From CAJBLF01 sp964542965 (GTDB lineage: Bacteria; Patescibacteriota; Gracilibacteria; Absconditabacterales; Absconditicoccaceae): a stretch of 34,595 nucleotides of DNA. The stretch covers positions 1 to 34,595 of the forward strand of contig CAZIVH010000010.1 of NCBI GenBank assembly GCA_964542965.1, in the 5' to 3' direction. The translations under genes were made by a program, and so were the position numbers. The notes under the pieces are model-generated. The model searched no databases, was not told the DNA's origin, and worked only from the letters and a program-made list of their open reading frames with translations. This document shows positions 19,122-28,009 of this stretch, piece after piece. Each line of letters starts with the position of its first letter. The first letter of the stretch is position 1.

Positions 19122-19709
19122 TTAGTTTTTGAATAACGATTCGTTCTTGAGTACCAAAACAAGCATCACAAATGTTATGATAAGATTGAACAATCCACCT
19201 CCGAAACTTCCATACGACCTATAAGAATACAATCCTACAGGTATTAGACTGATGACAAAGAGCAATGCAGACACGAGGAATCCCAAAACAATCAGGGAAA
19301 CGACCCGTTTCTTTGATCTGATCAATCCGATTCATATAAACAAAGAAAGCAAAGAGAATGCAAAAGCCAAAAGCACATAGACCATGACACGGATACCGAT
19401 ACCAAATCAAAGGCTGAACATAAACCCAAGTCCGCTGAGCGAAATTAAGAAAGAGAATATTCAGATGATTCACGTAATCAACGATATCCATCCTACAATA
19501 GTGAAAATGAGTTTGAGATATGGAGAGATATTACGATTGATATCAGAGACAAAATGAGATCATAAGATGTCTTTCATAATCTTAAGGTTAAGAAATTTAT
19601 GGATAAACCCTTTGTTCATGATTTTTTCCATTTTTTGATCGAGCTTCTGCTCTACCTTTTCCAACGCTTCTTCTTCGCTGAAATGTTTTTTTTGATGAGT
19701 GTGTTCCAT
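19122..19709 (-). CDS. Multi-pass membrane protein of unknown function
   Basis: 195 residues with five UGA-Gly codons. A charged cytoplasmic N-terminus (about 1-60, HTHQKKHFSEEEALEKVEQK) with coiled-coil character is followed by four hydrophobic segments: about 62-90, 95-125, 130-155 and 165-188. Some helices are Gly/Ile-rich. No family recognised. ATG 19709 gives the full N-terminal helix. It lies between ackA and a lipoprotein gene on the same strand, 88 bases after the ackA stop. Ends in TAA. Confidence 0.72.
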
Positions 19710-19797
19710 GGATAAAATTATGGTAAAATAGATAAAATAGATTGATGAAACGATAAGCTTATAGCGAATATATATATCATTTCAAGCTAAGGAATAG

Positions 19798-20985
19798 CTA
19801 TATAAGCTTAAGCGTTTCCTTTGCTATCATATATTCTTCATTAGTCGGGATCACTTCAACTACCGCAGTAGAGCCAGGACCAGAAATAATACAAGCTCAT
19901 TTTACTCCAGCATTTGCTTTTGCATCAAAAGTAATGCCAATTCATGCAAGTTTCCACATCAATTGTTCTCTGATATAATCTGACCTTTCCCCTACTCATG
20001 CTGTCAGAACGATATAATCAACCCCTCACATAAGCGCAGTATAAGCGCCAATATATTTGACTATAGCATTGACGTACATATTGATAGCAACAATACAATC
20101 CACATGTCCTTGAGCGACACCGTCCTCCACATCCCTCAAATCAGAAGATACGCCAGACACACCGAGTAAACCGCTCTGTTTATTGAGAATCGTATCTATT
20201 TCTGAATAGCTAAGATTTTCATGTTTCATAAGATAAGGAACGATAGCAGGATCTATATCTCCGCATCTAGTGCCCATGACCAATCATTGAAGTGGAGTCA
20301 TACCCATAGATGTCTCGATAACTTTGCCATCTACAATTGCAGTGATACTAGCACCGTTTCCGATATGACAAGTGATGACTTTTGCTCCTGTACCTGCTAA
20401 ATTATACTTCTTGACCAATGTCTCATAGACATATTGATGAGAGATACCATGAAAACCATATCTTCTTACCTTGTACGTATCATAATATTTTCTTGGTAAA
20501 GCATAGAGATAATGCTCTTCTTCCATAGTTTGATGAAAAGCGGTATCAAAAACCGCAACCTGAGAAATAGTAGGCAAGAGAGTCTTACATGCCAATATCG
20601 CCTGTAAATTAGCTGGATTGTGTAAAGGAGCTAGATCGCTGCACTCCTCTATCCTCTTGATCACTTCATCATCTATGATAACAGGTTGTTGAAAATATTC
20701 TCCTCCATGGACAACTCTATGTCCGATGGCATCCAATTCATCCAAAGACGAGAGTGCTCAGGTAGCAGGAGCCACAAGGACATCCATCACCAATTGGAGA
20801 GCATCGGTATGTGTCGCTAATTCTTTAGCGATAGTCTCTGTGAGTTCATCACGAGAATGTTTCAAAAAAGAATCATGCAATCAGATTTTCTCGACGTTTC
20901 CCTTCGCTAAAACAGTATTCTTTTCCATATCAAAGAGCTGATACTTCAAGGACGAACTTCACGCATTAAGGACCAATATTTTCAT
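19798..20985 (-). CDS. ackA: Acetate kinase
   Basis: Acetate kinase converts acetyl-phosphate and ADP to acetate and ATP, a substrate-level ATP source in fermenters. 395 residues, normal length. Motifs: LNAGSSSLKYQLF at the N-terminus, with its glycine encoded by UGA; GHRVVHGGEYF; VAVFDTAFHQTM; RRYGFHGISHQYV; HIGNGASI; and MGTRCGDIDP. The late motif LTAGVGERSDYIREQ also has a UGA-Gly. Conserved arginines use AGA or AGG. Phosphotransacetylase (pta) is not adjacent. The gene is followed on the same strand by a membrane protein. Ends in TAG. Confidence 0.96.
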
Positions 20986-21046
20986 AAATATACAAAAAAT
21001 AAGTAAATACAGTAGATGTAGCGTTTTAGCGAAAAAAAGCAAACAT

Positions 21047-21076
21047 AAAAAAATCCCCGGGGAACACCCAGGGGAT
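21047..21076 (-). terminator. Terminator for thyA1
   Basis: On the minus strand ATCCCC and GGGGAT enclose an inner GGG-TGTT-CCC stem, followed by seven T. It lies a few bases after the TAA of the thyA copy at 21082-22101. Confidence 0.8.
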
Positions 21077-21081
21077 CATTA

Positions 21082-22101
21082 TTACACAGCAACCTCACCC
21101 TTCAAAGTAGGATGGGGATCGTACCCAGTCAAAGTAAAATCCTGATAGGTGAAGTCAAAGATATTTTTCACTTCAGGATTCAAAGTAACTTTGGGCAATG
21201 GTCGTGGTTCACGAGTGATTTGTTCTTTCACCTGTTCCATATGATTCATATAGATATGGACATCACCGAACGTATGAATGAAGTCACCGGCAGGCAAACC
21301 GCACGCATGTGCAACCATAAGCAGAAGCAACGAATCCTGAGCGGTATTGAACGGAACGCCCAGAAATGTATCACAGCTTCGTTGATACATCTGCAGATGA
21401 AGTTTACCTCCAAGTTTCCGAAATTGATAGAAACACGGACAAGGAGGCAATAAGGTTTTCGGATTGTCATGAGGATTCCACAGAGTCATGATCATGCGCC
21501 GATCGTCAGGATTGGTTTTGATAGTTTCAATGATTTTTGAAATCTGATCAATACCGACAATATAAGACCCTTCTGTATCGACAAGATTCCAAGTCATAAT
21601 CAAATCTCTCCTAAGTATTTCCGGTAAATCCTTGAATGTCACCTGACCGAAATGACGCATATGATAACCATACGTAGGACCGAGATCACCCCACTTTTTA
21701 GCGAAAGTCGTATTCTCTTTCCCTTCTTCTATTATCACAGCATCTTCCTTGATCAGAGAAACGAATTCCTTCATTTTCTCTTTCCATTGAGGACTATACT
21801 TGGGACAATCTGCAGATTGACCAGTCTTTTCCAACCAATTTTGGAAAGGCCATTCATTCCAGATACGGACACCCTGCTCCACCAACGGTTTGATATTGGT
21901 AGATCCGCTTATTTTCCAAAGCAATTCAATAGCTAAAGCCCTGAAATTAACTTCTTTGGTAGTAAGCAAAGGGAATTGTTCAGCGATATTACGGCAACGA
22001 TATTGATAGCCGAATATAGCTTGGGCGTTTACGCCAGTACGATTTGGTTCGACAACACCAAATTCAAGAATCTCATTCAAGAGACCTAAATACTGTTTCA
22101 T
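21082..22101 (-). CDS. thyA: Thymidylate synthase (copy 1), written in the standard code
   Basis: ThyA methylates dUMP to dTMP with methylenetetrahydrofolate. 339 residues, a longer form with an insert at about 85-145. Motifs: EPNRTG, FPLLTTKEV, the nucleophile C221 in PPCPCFYQF, RSCDTFLGVPFN and GDVHIYMNH. There is not one UGA-Gly, Arg is often CGT, and CGG and CGA stand at conserved arginines: the DDRRM pair (R201, CGG at 21499-21501), which in the family binds dUMP phosphate, and REPRPLP (R300, CGA). If the cell reads those as Trp, the active site would be damaged. The usual QWRHFG is HMRHFG. Its own terminator follows. A laterally acquired second copy is the best reading. Confidence 0.95.
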   Translation of the reverse strand: MKQYLGLLNEILEFGVVEPNRTGVNAQAIFGYQYRCRNIAEQFPLLTTKEVNFRALAIELLWKISGSTNIKPLVEQGVRIWNEWPFQNWLEKTGQSADCPKYSPQWKEKMKEFVSLIKEDAVIIEEGKENTTFAKKWGDLGPTYGYHMRHFGQVTFKDLPEILRRDLIMTWNLVDTEGSYIVGIDQISKIIETIKTNPDDRRMIMTLWNPHDNPKTLLPPCPCFYQFRKLGGKLHLQMYQRSCDTFLGVPFNTAQDSLLLLMVAHACGLPAGDFIHTFGDVHIYMNHMEQVKEQITREPRPLPKVTLNPEVKNIFDFTYQDFTLTGYDPHPTLKGEVAV

Positions 22102-22148
22102 AGCTTTTTATTTTAGTTTGACATTATTTTTTTAGTTTGAGAAAAAAT

Positions 22149-22176
22149 ACTATATCAAAAAAACACAATAAATCAA
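22149..22176 (-). promoter_or_regulatory. Candidate promoter for thyA copy 1
   Basis: On the minus strand TTGATT (22176-22171) and TATAGT (22154-22149) are 16 bases apart, about 48 bases before the start codon at 22101 and just past the stop of thyA copy 2. With the terminator at 21047 this would make copy 1 a self-contained unit. Motif match only. Confidence 0.4.
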
Positions 22177-22186
22177 GGATAGAAAA

Positions 22187-23065
22187 TTAGACGGCAATGG
22201 CAAATTCAATCTTCGGATGAGATTCGTATCATTGAAGTTCAAAGTCAGTATATTTCCAATCCCAGATGGAAGTGAAATTTGGTAATTCCAGAGTCGGAAG
22301 TTTCTTTGGTTCACGAGAAATTTGTTCGTTTGCTCCATCGATATGATTTTCATAGACATGAACATCGCCGAGCGATCACATCAAGATACCAGGGATCATA
22401 TTTGCTTCCTTAGCAAGGAGCAACAGCAATAAAGCATAGCTTGCGATATTATAGGGAAGTCCGAGCATGGTATCTACGGACCTTTGGTTCCGAGTAAGAT
22501 TCAAGACCTTTTCGCCTTGATGATTCAACGTTACGATGACTTGCCAAGAATAATGGCAAGGCGGCAATGCCATCTGATTGAGTTCAGAAGGATTCCAAGC
22601 ATTGACGATCATACGTCTATCGAATGGATTAGTTTTTAATTTTTCGACAACTTCTTTTAGCTGATCAATACCTGCCCCGTCACTTGCTGCGGGGGTTCAC
22701 ATTCGGTCTCTCCATTGGACTCCATATATTCTTCCCAATTCATCTTCTTCCATCATTTTTTTCTTTGTCTCTTCATCATTACCATACGGAACTTTTCTCG
22801 GATCACATCGTTCATCCCGGATATGACAATTTCTCTCATGGAATTCATGTTTAGTATGAATACCTTTAATGAAACATTCCAATTCTGCTGCAATAGTCTT
22901 CATACCCATTTTCTTGGTCGTCAGCAATGGAAATCCATCAGCCATATCATGTCTGATAGATCGGCAAGCGATAGCATAGGTAGAGATACCTGTCCTATTT
23001 TCCTTCTTAGGAGCCTTAAGAATTTCTTTGACAAGATGCTGATACTGGATATCGATATGTTCCAT
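22187..23065 (-). CDS. thyA: Thymidylate synthase (copy 2), native recoded form
   Basis: 292 residues, a compact ThyA. Motifs: KENRTGI, FPLLTTKKM, YGVQWRDWMG, FDRRMIVNAWNP, the nucleophile C170 in LPPCHYSWQ, RSVDTMLGLPYNIASYALLL and LGDVHVYENH. The Asn in PYNIAS that selects dUMP is present, so it is a TS rather than a dCMP hydroxymethylase. It follows the local code: UGA-Gly occurs at three places (including WMG, MGSLGD and LQGYE), the Trp of QWRDW is CGA (22703-22705), and the RR pair is AGA-CGT. It lies 85 bases upstream of copy 1 on the same strand. Ends in TAA. Confidence 0.95.
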
Positions 23066-23247
23066 GAGAAAAAGAAAAAAATAAATTCCGATACCAAGAA
23101 GCTATCAAAATACCAAGAAAATACAACAGCATTTCCAGAAAATCAATTCCTTCGACTTGAAAGCTCAAACTGATTTACTATAGTAACTATTCGACTACAA
23201 AGCATCAATTGAACACTTCAACATTTTAACAATTTAGCAATAGAGCA

Positions 23248-26200
23248 ATGAACCAAAAAGAATTGAATCAAAGCATCAACGCGTATCGGAAACAGCACAA
23301 GATTTTCGAAAAATCCCTCGAACAAAGGTCAGAGAAATTTCAGTCGATCACCTATGACGGACCTCCATTCGCTTCAGGGACACCGCATTTCGGACACGGA
23401 CTCGTAGGATCGATGAAAGACACTATTCTCAGATACAAGACCATGAAAGGATACAAGGTAAATAGAGATCGATGATGGGACTGTCACGGTTTGCCCGTAG
23501 AAAAATATGTGGAAAAATTGCTTGGTATCGATGGAAAAAAAGATATCGAAAACAAGATCGGTGTCGAAAATTTCGTCGAAGAGTGCAGAAAATCCGTCAG
23601 CAATACGAGCGATGAACGGAGAATATTCGGTGATCGAATCGGAAGACGAGCGGATATGGATCATGCGTATTATACGATGAATCTCGACTTTATGGAATCC
23701 GTCACCCGAGTATTCCAGAATATGTACAAGCAGAATTTAGTCTATAAAGGATTCAACGTCCAACGGATGTGTCCGAGCTGTGCAACTACCCTATCAAACG
23801 CAGAAGTGAATGAAGGATACAAGGACAAGCAGGATCCAGCGATCACCATCAAATTTCCATTACTTCGGGATAAAGTGAATAATCAACGAAACTTCAATTT
23901 CGATCAATATGAGATGACTCCGGACGGATATGTCCAAATCGTCGATTGCATCATCAAGCGCGATGGTAAGATTTTCATGAATTACAGTGTCAAAGCGCAG
24001 AAATATCTCTGCCCAGGAGGCAAAGTAGAAAAGGGCGACACTTTAGAATGAACAGTAAAAAAAGAGATAAGCGAAGAATTGGGGGTCGAAGTGAAATCCA
24101 TGAAACCATTGGGAGCTATCAAGCAGATCCTCCGCGGATGATTATTCAATCTCAATATGTTCGAGATAGAGATTGAAGGAGAGCCTAAGCTTATGGAACC
24201 AGAGAAATTGCCGCAGATGGTACGAGCAGAGATTATTCCATCAGACAATGCATTAGGTTTCGCAGTAAAAATAGAGAACACGATCGTCGATGATGATATG
24301 GAGATCATGAGCCAATTCTACGACCTCTACCTCTATGAGAAAAAAATCTACGAACATACGGATCCAAACGCAAAACTCAGCGTACTCGCATGGACGACCA
24401 CTCCATGGACCTTGCCAAGCAATATGTTCTTAGCAGTAGGAAATCACATCCGCTACTCCGTCGTCTACGACCCAGGAGTAAAGGAATATTTTGTCATAGC
24501 CGAAAATCTTTTGAAAAGTTATTACAGGAATCCGGAAGAATACATCCTCATCAAAACCATCCAAGGAGAAGGATTGGTAGGATTGAAATATGAACCATTA
24601 TTCCAGCATATCAACAACAGTAAGATAGAAAAGAAATATAAGGACCAATTTTTCAAACTCATCCCAGGAGAGTTCGTCAGCACCGAGGACGGTACCGGTA
24701 TCGTACATATCGCACCAGCATTCGGTGTAGAAGACTTCAACGCAGTAGCACAATTCATGCCGAGAGAATTCGCCAAAGATCGGCTCTTCTTGCCGGTGAA
24801 CGAATACGGAGAATTTACAGACGAAGTGCCTGAATGGAAATGAATAAGAGTCTATGATGCGAACAAGGATGTCATCCAACATCTCAAAGAGCAAGAAAAA
24901 TTGATCGGACAGAGATCATACGAGCACTCGTATCCGCACTGCCGAAGATGCGACACGCCATTGATCTCCAAAGCGTTGACAAGCCGATTCATCAAAGAGC
25001 CATCATTGACGGACATCACAGTACCCAACGCAGAAAAGATTGGATTTGTCCCTGAAGGAGTGAAAAAGAGATTCATTGACGTCTTGAAGACCGCACCAGA
25101 TCGGAATCTCGCAAGGAATAGATATCGATGAGCGCCTATCCCCGTACGAGAAAACGTAAAAAAACCGGAAGAAATCATCGTCTGCGGAACGCTCGAAGAA
25201 ATCTATCAAGGTACAAGAGAAGGCTCCAAGAATATCACCAAGAACATCATCCTAAGACATGGGAAAACCGTCTACAACGAAACACGGACACATGATAGCT
25301 ATAGCAGGACAGATCTCAATAAAGAAGGACAGAAACAAGCGAAAAAAGTAAGCAAATATCTCAGCACGCTCAAGAAAGACGATCGGGTCGTTATCGTAAC
25401 TCCGCTCGCAAGGACCTTGCAGACGGTACTACCGTTTTTAGAAAAAAAATTCCCTGATACTCTAGCAGATATCCAGAAAAAATATCAGGATATCCAAAAA
25501 ATATATCAGGATCTTCGAGACCAGAAAAAAATCCAATGATATCTCCAAGACGCTTCGACTCAGAAATTATTTGAGATTAATGAAAGACTCTATGTAGACT
25601 TCAGGACTGTGGATCTCATTATCCCAGAATTGCAAGATAAACCGTTTATCGCAGGGTTGACGACAAGTAAGCCAACAAACGAAAAACTCATGCCGGAAAG
25701 CGAATCCATGGACGATGTCATGGCAAGATGCAAAGCATACACCATAGACGTAAACGAAAGATTCAAGACCAAAACGATCATCACCGTAACCCACAAAGAT
25801 TCCGTAATCCTAATCCAGAAAACATTCAAGGATTTTGACTATCTGACTAAGAAACACGACTATACTCCACTCAATGGAAATATTGTCGTTCGCTATCGAG
25901 ACAACGATAGAAAAGCGGAAATGGATCTTCACAAACCATACATCGACAGCTACCGATTCAAAAAAGGCAATAAAGAATACCGCAGAGTTCCTGAAGTTAT
26001 GGACTGCCGATTTGAATCGGGTTCCATGCCGTTCGGACAAGCAGGATATACAGGAGATAAAAGTTCAAAGCCACTCATCTACCCTGCAGATTTTATCATG
26101 GAAGGATTGGATCAGACAAGAGGACGGTTTAGGGGTATGCATGTATGTGGTAATGCCGTAATGAAACAGAATTCATTCAATCATGTCGTCATCAACGGAC

Positions 26201-27360
26201 TCGTCCTTGCAGAAGATGGCAAAAAAATGGCGAAGAAATTGAAAAACTATCCGGATCCTGAATATCTTTTCTGAAGATACGGAACAGATGCATACAGATT
26301 ATATCTACTAGGTTCTCCTGCGGTAAGAGCGGAATCCGTAAAGTTCTCGGAAAAAGGCGTTGATCAAATCTACAAAGATTTCACCGCTTCGATATTGAAC
26401 GCATATAAATTCTTTGAAACCTACGCAAATGTCGACAAACGAACAACAGAGAACACGATACTCTACTTCATGAGACATGCAAAAGCGGAAGGATTGGACA
26501 AAGAAAGTCCGCTCGCCCAAGAAGGCAGAGAAGCGATGCATGACAAGAAGTTTATAGAACAAGTACTCAGAATGAATCCTGATATCATCTATACGAGTCC
26601 AGCGACAAGAGCGATACAGACCGCTGAAGAAGTAGCCAGCATCATGAAAGCGTACAGAAACAAGAAGGTGAAGATCAAACAAGAGGAAAAATTAGGATCA
26701 GGAGAGACGATGGACACGATAGGGATTCACAAAAAACTCGCAAAAAAAGGGCAAACCATTCTGATGATCTCTCATGATGTAAATTTCGATGAGCTCCGAA
26801 AACATCTCTACGGAACAACAGCGTCATTGAAGAAACTCGAAGCAATCAAGCTTCCGAACGCGCAAGTGAACAATGAGCTAGACAAATGGATACTCGCCGA
26901 ATTACATAGTCTTTGATTGCAAATTGAGCAAGAAATGGATCAATACTCCCTCGACACAGGAGCAAAACTCGTGTTATGATTTATAGAAAAGCTCAACAAT
27001 CGATTTATCAGAAGATCCAGAAGAAGATTCCGAGCATCAGGTATGGACAAAGATAAACGTTCCGCATATGCTACGCTCTTTGAAGTATTGCAGAGTTATC
27101 TAAAAATATGTGCATCATTTGCACCGTTTATCAGTGAATATATCTATCTCGAACTTCAAAAATTCACCACGAAAGGGAAAACAGAATGAGATTCCATTCA
27201 TTTGCAGCACTTGCCGCTCTATGCGGAACAATATATCGACAAACAATTGCTTGAAGAGATAAGCATGGTTAGAAAGATTATTTCACTAGGACTCTTCATA
27301 AGATCAAAAAACAGGATGGCAGTAAAGCAACCACTCTCCAAAATGCAGATAAGACTATAA
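23248..27360 (+). CDS. ileS: Isoleucyl-tRNA synthetase with inserted Nudix and two histidine-phosphatase domains
   Basis: 1370 residues with ten UGA-Gly codons and no other stop. The class I core is clear: HFGH at 47-50, WDCHGLPVE, the editing-domain motif WTTTPWTLPSN, DWNLARNRYWGAPIP, DCWFESGSMPFGQ, DQTRGWF, KMAKK at 993-997 and the anticodon-domain NNWFIRRSRRRFW. Many of these Trp are CGA or CGG. Three extra domains interrupt the core: Nudix (about 220-368) in the editing domain, a histidine phosphatase (about 664-888) between the zinc/knob region and DLHKPY, and a second one (about 1068-1199) between YANVD and the anticodon domain. The protein stops just after AVKQPLSKMQIRL, so the usual C-terminal domain after KxRQPL is absent. 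WDCHG and AWTTTPWT distinguish it from ValRS. It is divergent from thyA copy 2. Ends in TAA. Confidence 0.95.
23905..24351 (+). other. Nudix hydrolase domain inserted in the IleRS editing domain
   Basis: After the normal strand DPAITIKFPLL, the protein continues with DGYVQIVDCIIKRDGK and LCPGGKVEKGD, then a Nudix box ending in KKEISEELGV. Against G-x5-E-x7-REUxEExGU, Gly, the two catalytic Glu of EELG and the final Gly are present; the first Glu is Asp and the Arg is Lys. After about 150 residues the IleRS core resumes at LSVLAWTTTPWTLPSN. Nudix enzymes split nucleoside diphosphates linked to another group, such as Ap4A or oxidised NTPs. The substrate here is unknown. Confidence 0.85.
25238..25909 (+). 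other. First histidine-phosphatase domain inserted in IleRS
   Basis: NIILRHGKTVYNE carries the catalytic RHG (H671). LNKEGQKQAKKV, VIVTPLARTLQT and the second histidine in ITVTHKDSV (H849) follow, so the active-site set of the phosphoglycerate mutase-like superfamily is intact. A Gln/Lys/Asp-rich helical stretch (IQKKYQDIQKIYQD) sits within it. It lies where other IleRS have a short zinc/knob region, before DLHKPYIDSY. Confidence 0.85.
26449..26844 (+). other. Second histidine-phosphatase (SixA-like) domain inserted in IleRS
   Basis: ILYFMRHAKAEG has the RHA form seen in SixA-type phosphatases (H1077), followed by SPLAQEGREAM, IIYTSPATRAIQTAEEV and LMISHDVNFDEL (H1176). All expected catalytic residues are present. 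The domain sits between YKFFETYANVD and VNNELDKWILAEL, at the junction of the catalytic core and the anticodon-binding domain. It is shorter than the first phosphatase domain and differs from it, so the two are not a recent duplication. Confidence 0.85.
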
Positions 27361-27394
27361 ACTTCGTGTAATGTATCTTCGATGTAATATGCTT

Positions 27395-27429
27395 CGCGTA
27401 TTTACTACGCGTAATTGATAATCAATTAC
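27395..27429. repeat. Adjacent palindromes in the ileS downstream gap
   Basis: CGCGTA-TTTAC-TACGCG (27395-27411) is followed by the perfect 19-base palindrome GTAATTGAT-A-ATCAATTAC (27411-27429), then a further GATTAATTACG. They lie in the 207-base gap between ileS and the next gene, which otherwise shows no gene. Without a T run, these are not a standard terminator; a repeat element, protein-binding site or RNA structure are possibilities. Confidence 0.6.
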
Positions 27430-27567
27430 GATTAATTACGCCATAGGCAATTTACATCCGTCAGGATACATTACCAATTACAAATAAAGTCATTATGTTT
27501 TCTCTTGCAAACTCCATATCATTATCTATATTCAAGTCAACCTTTTATACCTTTACATATTTGTGTA

Positions 27568-27888
27568 ATGCCAACAAAAAAACCTGTCAAAAAAGCTCCA
27601 GTCAAAAAAAGCTCAGGAGTAGAAGCGCAAGCGAAGAACTTTGCGAAAAATTTCGAAAAAGAAGCTAAAGTGTTCAAAGACGAAAGCAAAGTCATCGGAA
27701 GTAAGATCGGAACACGACGAGAAAGATCAAACACCGAAGAAAAGATTTTCATGGTCTTGGGTGTCATAGCGATCATCCGAGGGCTTTCCATCCTTTTCAA
27801 GAACGGACGGCGATTATTCATCAGCATGTTATTGATAATCATTGGAATTCTCTTAGTTACAGGATTCTTCAGTAAGAAAAAGAAATAA
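27568..27888 (+). CDS. Small lysine-rich membrane protein
   Basis: 106 residues without UGA. A Lys/Pro/Ala-rich basic N-terminus (MPTKKPVKKAPVKKSSG) leads to a charged helical part (about 20-58) and two hydrophobic segments (about 60-75 and 82-100) separated by the basic loop FKNGRR, and the end is KKKK. The basic tail would sit in the cytoplasm and may contact nucleic acid or ribosomes, which is speculation. ATG 27568 is preferred over an in-frame upstream start at 27505 because the region before it looks non-coding. Strong terminator downstream. Confidence 0.72.
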   Translation: MPTKKPVKKAPVKKSSGVEAQAKNFAKNFEKEAKVFKDESKVIGSKIGTRRERSNTEEKIFMVLGVIAIIRGLSILFKNGRRLFISMLLIIIGILLVTGFFSKKKK

Positions 27889-27911
27889 GAATTCCGACAT
27901 CACATATAAAG

Positions 27912-27938
27912 ACTCTTCGCGATAGCGGAGAGTTTTTT
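27912..27938 (+). terminator. Terminator after the small lysine-rich membrane protein
   Basis: ACTCTTCGC, a short loop and GCGGAGAGT (with one G-T pair) are followed by TTTTTT. It is 23 bases after the stop codon and separates this gene from proS. Confidence 0.85.
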
Positions 27939-28009
27939 ATTTATCTTGATAATCCAGCTCTTTTCTATACAAAAAAACATACGGAAACTTTATCATATTA
28001 GGATATATT

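Noticed and set aside
22187..23065. Second thymidylate synthase as a dCMP hydroxymethylase
   Set aside because: The Asn of PYNIASYALL that selects dUMP is kept, and other TS motifs are complete.
23470..23478. UGA = Trp (Mycoplasma-type code) as the explanation
   Set aside because: In ileS, UGA stands directly before TGG where the family has Gly-Trp, and UGA in Walker A, AckA and GatB motifs aligns with Gly, not Trp.
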